Of a stretch of DNA of 64,000 bases, positions 60,482-64,000 are shown one piece after another. How positions within the stretch are numbered: position 1 is the stretch's first letter; each line of letters opens with the position of its first letter. The notes beneath the pieces were generated by a model that worked only from the letters and a program-made list of their open reading frames with translations, was not told the DNA's origin and ran no database searches. Position numbers and translations under genes: made by a program. Origin of the DNA: Thalassospira profundimaris WP0211 (GTDB lineage: Bacteria; Pseudomonadota; Alphaproteobacteria; Rhodospirillales; Thalassospiraceae). Location: assembly GCF_000300275.1 (NCBI RefSeq), contig NZ_AMRN01000004.1, positions 186,001-250,000 of the forward strand. The letters run 5' to 3'.

Positions 60482-61602
60482 CTAGCCAGCCTCCCTTTAT
60501 TCGCATCAGTTCTGTGTCGCGCGTGTTTAACGGCGGCAACGGCGTACATGACCTGTCACTCGACATTCCGCGCGGAAGCTTTGTCGTTCTGCTGGGGCCA
60601 TCGGGCTGCGGCAAATCGACGACGCTACGCCTGATTGCCGGGCTTGAAATCGCCGATCACGGGACAATTGAAATTGATGGCAAGGATGTCACAAGTGCGC
60701 CGCCCTCCAAACGCAGCCTGTCGATGGTGTTTCAGTCCTATGCCCTGTTCCCGCATCTGAGTGTTGCCGAAAACATCGTCTTTGGCCTTAAGGTCCGCAA
60801 AACCAAAAAGGACGAAATCAAGACCCGTCTGGCCGATGCCCTGCGCGTCACCGGGCTTGAAGGATATGAAGACCGCAAACCCGCCCAGCTTTCCGGTGGG
60901 CAGCGACAGCGCGTTGCATTGGCGCGCGCAATTGTTGCCGGTCATCCGCTGTGTCTGATGGATGAGCCGCTATCGAACCTGGATGCCAAACTGCGCCATG
61001 CGGTGCGCAAGGATATCCGCGACCTGCAACAACGCCTTGGCATCACGGTTGTCTATGTCACCCATGATCAGACCGAAGCCATGAGCATGGCCGACATCGT
61101 CATCCTGATGAAAGACGGCCGGATCGAGCAGATCGGAAACCCCGCCGACCTTTACCTGAAACCCGCCACCGCCTTTGCCGCCGGATTTGTCGGAAGCCCG
61201 CCGATGACCCTGATCCCGGCCAATGCCCTGCCAACCTCAGTCATCCCGGATGGGTTTGATGCCAACAATCTGACCTTTGGCATCCGCCCCGAAGATCTGA
61301 TCCTGTCGACCGGGCAGAACGATCATCCATGGGGCATCCCGGCGACCGTTACCGGCAGCGAGTTTTTGGGGGCCGAGACATTTCTATTTGTTGCGATCCC
61401 GGGAACGGATGGGGCCACCGCCCGCCTGCCGGGTCGCGTTGAAATTTCGCCCGGGACAGAAGTCTCGCTCAGTTGGGTTGGCGCTGCGGCCCACTGGTTT
61501 GATGGCGAACACGGTCATCGTCTGACACCGACGGTACCGGGCACATCAGCGCAAGATACCAAGATCACCTCTCAACCTGACACTGCAACTTCGACACTTT
61601 AA
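60478..61602 (+). CDS. CUT1 sugar/polyol ABC transporter ATP-binding protein (UgpC/MalK-like)
   Basis: The 374-residue ATPase has Walker A GPSGCGKST (about 41-49), Q-loop FQSYALFPHLSV, signature LSGGQRQRVALARA, Walker B LCLMDEPLSNLD and H-loop VTHDQTEA. The C-terminal TOBE-type domain (about 245-355) is typical of importers of sugars or glycerol-phosphates. It runs in the operon DeoR-ATPase-SBP-permease-permease, the usual order for CUT1 systems. The substrate is not determined. Confidence 0.93.
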   Translation: MTSQPPFIRISSVSRVFNGGNGVHDLSLDIPRGSFVVLLGPSGCGKSTTLRLIAGLEIADHGTIEIDGKDVTSAPPSKRSLSMVFQSYALFPHLSVAENIVFGLKVRKTKKDEIKTRLADALRVTGLEGYEDRKPAQLSGGQRQRVALARAIVAGHPLCLMDEPLSNLDAKLRHAVRKDIRDLQQRLGITVVYVTHDQTEAMSMADIVILMKDGRIEQIGNPADLYLKPATAFAAGFVGSPPMTLIPANALPTSVIPDGFDANNLTFGIRPEDLILSTGQNDHPWGIPATVTGSEFLGAETFLFVAIPGTDGATARLPGRVEISPGTEVSLSWVGAAAHWFDGEHGHRLTPTVPGTSAQDTKITSQPDTATSTL

Positions 61603-61618
61603 CAGGGAACTTTTGTTC

Positions 61619-62884
61619 ATGCGTAACATCGTAACCAGTGCTGCATTCGCGGCCGGACTGATGGCAACGGCGGCGAGCCCGGCCTTTGCTGCCACTGAAC
61701 TGACCATGTATTATCCCGTCGCTGTTGGCGGCCCGCTGACCAGCGTGATTGACGGCATGATCGAAGGCTTTGAGGCCGAAAACCCGGATGTCAAAGTCAA
61801 CGCCATCTATGCCGGCAACTATGACGACACCCGTCTGCGTGCGGTTTCTGCAATCAAAAGCGGCGATCCGGCACAGCTTTCCGTGATGTTTTCAATCGAC
61901 GTTTACGACCTGATCGAACAGGACCTGATTGTCCCGTTTGATGATGTCGTCAAAACCGCCGAAGACAAGGAATGGCTGAACGGCTTCTACCCGGCGCTCA
62001 TGGCCAATGGCGAAGTCGATGGCAAAACCTGGGGCATCCCGTTCCAGCGTTCGACCATTGTCATGTACTACAACAAGGACATGTTCCGCGAAGCCGGTCT
62101 TGATCCGGAAATGCCGCCGCAAACCTGGGAAGAACTGGTAACGACTGGCAAGGCACTTTCGAAAGACGGCAAATGGGGCCTGATGGTGCCCTCGACCGGT
62201 TATCCGTACTGGATGTTCCAGTGCTTTGCCATCCAGAATGGCAAGGAACTGATGAGTGCCGATGGCACCGAGACCTATTTCAACGATCCGGCTGTTGTCG
62301 AGGCGCTTGAATTCTGGCGCGGCCTTGCGACCGAAGAAAAAATCATGCCGGAAGGCACCATTGAATGGGGAACCCTGCGTCAGGCCTTCGTTCAGGGCCA
62401 GACAGCCATGATGTGGCATTCGACAGGCAACCTGTCGGCGGTCAAGCGCGAAGCACAGTTTGATTTCGGCGTTGCCATGCTGCCGAAACACAAGCAGCCG
62501 GGCTCGCCGACCGGTGGTGGCAACTTCTATCTGTTCAAGGACTCAACCGATGAGCAGAAAGAAGCATCGCTGGCGCTGATCAAATACATGACCGCACCAG
62601 AACGTGCCGCAGAATGGTCGATTGCCACCGGTTATGTTGGTGTCACCCCGGATGCCTACGAAACCGACGCGCTTAAGGCCTATGTTGCGGACTTCCCGCC
62701 AGCACTGGTCGCGCGTGATCAGCTTGAAGTCTCGGTTGCCGAGTTTTCCACCTATGACACCGCCCGTGTCCGCGAAGGTCTGAACAACGCCATTCAGGCG
62801 GCCCTGACCGGTGAAAAGACCCCGGAAGAAGCCCTTGGCGATGCGCAAGCCGAAGCAGAACGTCTTCTGCGGGCCTTCCACTAA
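61619..62884 (+). CDS. CUT1 ABC transporter extracellular solute-binding protein (UgpB-like)
   Basis: The 421-residue protein has a Sec signal peptide (MRNIVTSAAFAAGLMATAAS, cut near AFAA). Its SBP_bac_1 domain contains the Ugp-like sections PVAVGGPLTSVIDGMIEGFE and GIPFQRSTIVMYYNKDMFRE, and the C-terminal EEALGDAQAEAERLL helix. It collects substrate in the periplasm for the permeases that follow. The pattern resembles glycerol-3-phosphate or glycerophosphodiester binding proteins, but this is weak evidence. The start is the ATG at 61619 with AGGGAA upstream; a hairpin lies after its stop. Confidence 0.9.
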   Translation: MRNIVTSAAFAAGLMATAASPAFAATELTMYYPVAVGGPLTSVIDGMIEGFEAENPDVKVNAIYAGNYDDTRLRAVSAIKSGDPAQLSVMFSIDVYDLIEQDLIVPFDDVVKTAEDKEWLNGFYPALMANGEVDGKTWGIPFQRSTIVMYYNKDMFREAGLDPEMPPQTWEELVTTGKALSKDGKWGLMVPSTGYPYWMFQCFAIQNGKELMSADGTETYFNDPAVVEALEFWRGLATEEKIMPEGTIEWGTLRQAFVQGQTAMMWHSTGNLSAVKREAQFDFGVAMLPKHKQPGSPTGGGNFYLFKDSTDEQKEASLALIKYMTAPERAAEWSIATGYVGVTPDAYETDALKAYVADFPPALVARDQLEVSVAEFSTYDTARVREGLNNAIQAALTGEKTPEEALGDAQAEAERLLRAFH

Positions 62885-62901
62885 GAACGCCCGATCTGCA
62901 C

Positions 62902-62929
62902 GCCGAAGCGGGATATTCCCCGCTTCGGC
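62902..62929 (+). promoter_or_regulatory. Hairpin between the binding-protein and permease genes
   Basis: A perfect 11-bp stem (GCCGAAGCGGG/CCCGCTTCGGC) with a six-base loop begins 18 bases past the SBP stop. A short T-rich stretch follows (CTTTGTTT). Such hairpins, as in malE-malF, protect the abundant binding-protein mRNA or partly stop transcription before the permeases. Confidence 0.75.
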
Positions 62930-62981
62930 ACCTTTGTTTGATGACTTTGATTAATTGATTTCTTCGCAGGACGTGCCGACC

Positions 62982-63875
62982 ATGAATGAAATGGCCCGAC
63001 TTCAAAAACGCAGGCTTGCGCTTTATGGCTGGATGCTGGCCGCACCGGCATTGGCGCTGATGAGTTTGTTTGCCTTTTATCCGGCCATTGCGACCTTTTG
63101 GCACAGCCTGTTTAGCCGCGGCACGTCGCGCCGCCCGTCGGTGTTTACCGGGTTTGAAAATTATGGCGATCTGTTTGCTGATCCGACCTTTTGGACGGTT
63201 GCGACCAACAACCTGATTTATGCCGGGGTCACCATCCCGGTTTCGATCATCTTTGCGCTCGTCATGGCGCTTTGGGCCAATGCCCATATCCCGGCACGGT
63301 CATTCGTGCGCAGTGCCTATTTCACGCCGACCATTTTGCCGATGATTGCAGCGGCCAATTTGTGGCTGTTTTTCTATACGCCCGATCTTGGGGTGATTGA
63401 CCAGATTACCGGCTTCTTTGGTGCATCGCCAACCAACTGGCTGGGACAGCCGGAAACGGCCCTGGCATCCGTCATTATCGTGACGATCTGGAAGGAAGCC
63501 GGGTTCTTCATGATCTTTTATCTGGCAGCCCTTCAGACCATCCCGCCGGATCTGCGTGAAGCCGCCCGGATCGAAGGTGCTGGTCGCTGGACCTATACAC
63601 GCCGCGTGTTACTGCCGCTTTTGATGCCGACGACGATCTTTGTGTTTGTCAATGCGATGATCAATTCGGTCAAACTGATCGACCATCTGTTCATCCTGAC
63701 CAAGGGCGGGCCAAACAACGCGTCCAAACTGATCCTGTACTGGATCTGGGAAATGGCATTTGCCTATTTCGACAGCCCGCATGCGGCCGCCATGACCATT
63801 CTTGTGTTGCTGGCTCTTGGCCTTGTTGCCGTCGCGCAGTTCCGACTGGTTGAAAAACGGACCCACTACCGATGA
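62982..63875 (+). CDS. CUT1 ABC transporter permease 1 (UgpA-like)
   Basis: The 297-residue protein has about six membrane helices. The cytoplasmic EAA loop reads REAARIEGAGRWTYTRRVLLP, which contacts the ATPase. FYPAIATFWHSLFSRG near the N-terminus and PTILPMIAAANLWLFFY are typical of MalF/UgpA-like permeases. The ATG at 62982 was chosen; a TTG at 62955 is less likely. Its stop overlaps the next permease start (ATGA). Confidence 0.92.
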   Translation: MNEMARLQKRRLALYGWMLAAPALALMSLFAFYPAIATFWHSLFSRGTSRRPSVFTGFENYGDLFADPTFWTVATNNLIYAGVTIPVSIIFALVMALWANAHIPARSFVRSAYFTPTILPMIAAANLWLFFYTPDLGVIDQITGFFGASPTNWLGQPETALASVIIVTIWKEAGFFMIFYLAALQTIPPDLREAARIEGAGRWTYTRRVLLPLLMPTTIFVFVNAMINSVKLIDHLFILTKGGPNNASKLILYWIWEMAFAYFDSPHAAAMTILVLLALGLVAVAQFRLVEKRTHYR

Positions 63876-64000
63876 AAACAGATACCGTCACTGCCAACAC
63901 CACACTCAAACTGCCTGATCTCGACAAGGTGCTGGATGCGCTTGGCGCATGGGTTCTCGCAATCGTCTGGATTTCACCGCTGCTGTTTGCTGCCTGGGCG
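63872..64000 (+). CDS. CUT1 ABC transporter permease 2 (5' part only)
   Basis: Only the first 43 codons are present, running off the right edge. They give a short soluble N-terminus followed by a hydrophobic helix (ALGAWVLAIVWISPLLFAAW). The position, the ATGA overlap with the first permease and the operon order make it the partner permease (UgpE/MalG-like). Confidence 0.82.
   Translation, partial: MKTDTVTANTTLKLPDLDKVLDALGAWVLAIVWISPLLFAAWA

Noticed and set aside
1-64000. Insertion sequences, integrases, CRISPR arrays, rRNA or tRNA genes
   Set aside because: None seen on either strand by reading; no transposase-like protein or regular spaced repeat was found.

Overview
The window looks like chromosomal DNA of a marine or freshwater Rhodospirillales-type alphaproteobacterium; Thalassospira or a close relative is my best guess. 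The basis is protein style, GC-rich codon use with many ATGA-coupled genes, a class I PHA synthase, archaeal-type psd next to pssA, a split queC/queD/queE locus and a flagellin. This is inference: there is no rRNA or tRNA in the window to confirm it.

Layout. 1-5.7 kb: housekeeping and small regulators (membrane-anchored methyltransferase, slyX, a DUF3095 cyclase-like protein, a LysR/MFS pair, greB, a methyltransferase). 5.7-8.9 kb: hrpB helicase and a secreted Met-rich EF-hand protein. 8.9-26.0 kb: an extracellular polysaccharide locus. Its leftward arm encodes a toroid protein, an O-antigen-ligase-like membrane protein, a TPR-like exported protein, a Wzc-like chain-length/ATPase protein and a GT26 (WecG/TagA) glycosyltransferase fused to a secreted-looking tail. 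Its rightward arm is a seven-gene overlapping operon (GT4, GT4, Wzx-like flippase, two unknowns, GT2, GT4). A second polymerase-like protein and a UDP-sugar dehydrogenase complete it. 26.4-32.7 kb: phaC, an unusually long leuS of the type I associate with Actinobacteria, and a DUF5610-like protein. 32.7-35.9 kb: an AT-richer four-gene islet with its own sigma-70 promoter encoding a small TIR/deoxyribosyltransferase-like protein, an Nmad2 protein, a MazG-like protein with an extra C-terminal domain and a uracil-DNA-glycosylase superfamily protein. This is the best candidate for an undescribed nucleotide-related or defence system. 36.2-39.3 kb: unknown coiled-coil membrane protein divergent from flagellin. 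39.4-42.5 kb: methyltransferase, queC, a repeat element, queD and queE (queuosine precursor synthesis). 42.7-44.0 kb: small proteins including two paralogues separated by a structured RNA region. 44.0-51.5 kb: ICMT-like methyltransferase, membrane AraC regulator, PadR regulator with repeated operators, and an RND efflux pair. 51.8-57.8 kb: periplasmic solute-binding-like protein, pssA/psd (phosphatidylethanolamine synthesis), a LysM protein, an unknown membrane protein and a LOG-family protein. 57.8-64.0 kb: divergent Rrf2 regulator and FAD oxidoreductase, then a DeoR-controlled CUT1 sugar/glycerol-phosphate-type ABC transporter that runs off the right edge.

How the genes work together. The polysaccharide genes cover precursor oxidation, repeat-unit assembly, flipping, polymerisation and length control; no Wza-type outer-membrane exporter is in view. 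The PadR protein probably represses itself and the RND pump. The DeoR protein probably controls the ABC transporter behind it. I saw no insertion sequence, integrase, CRISPR array or RNA gene of a standard class.
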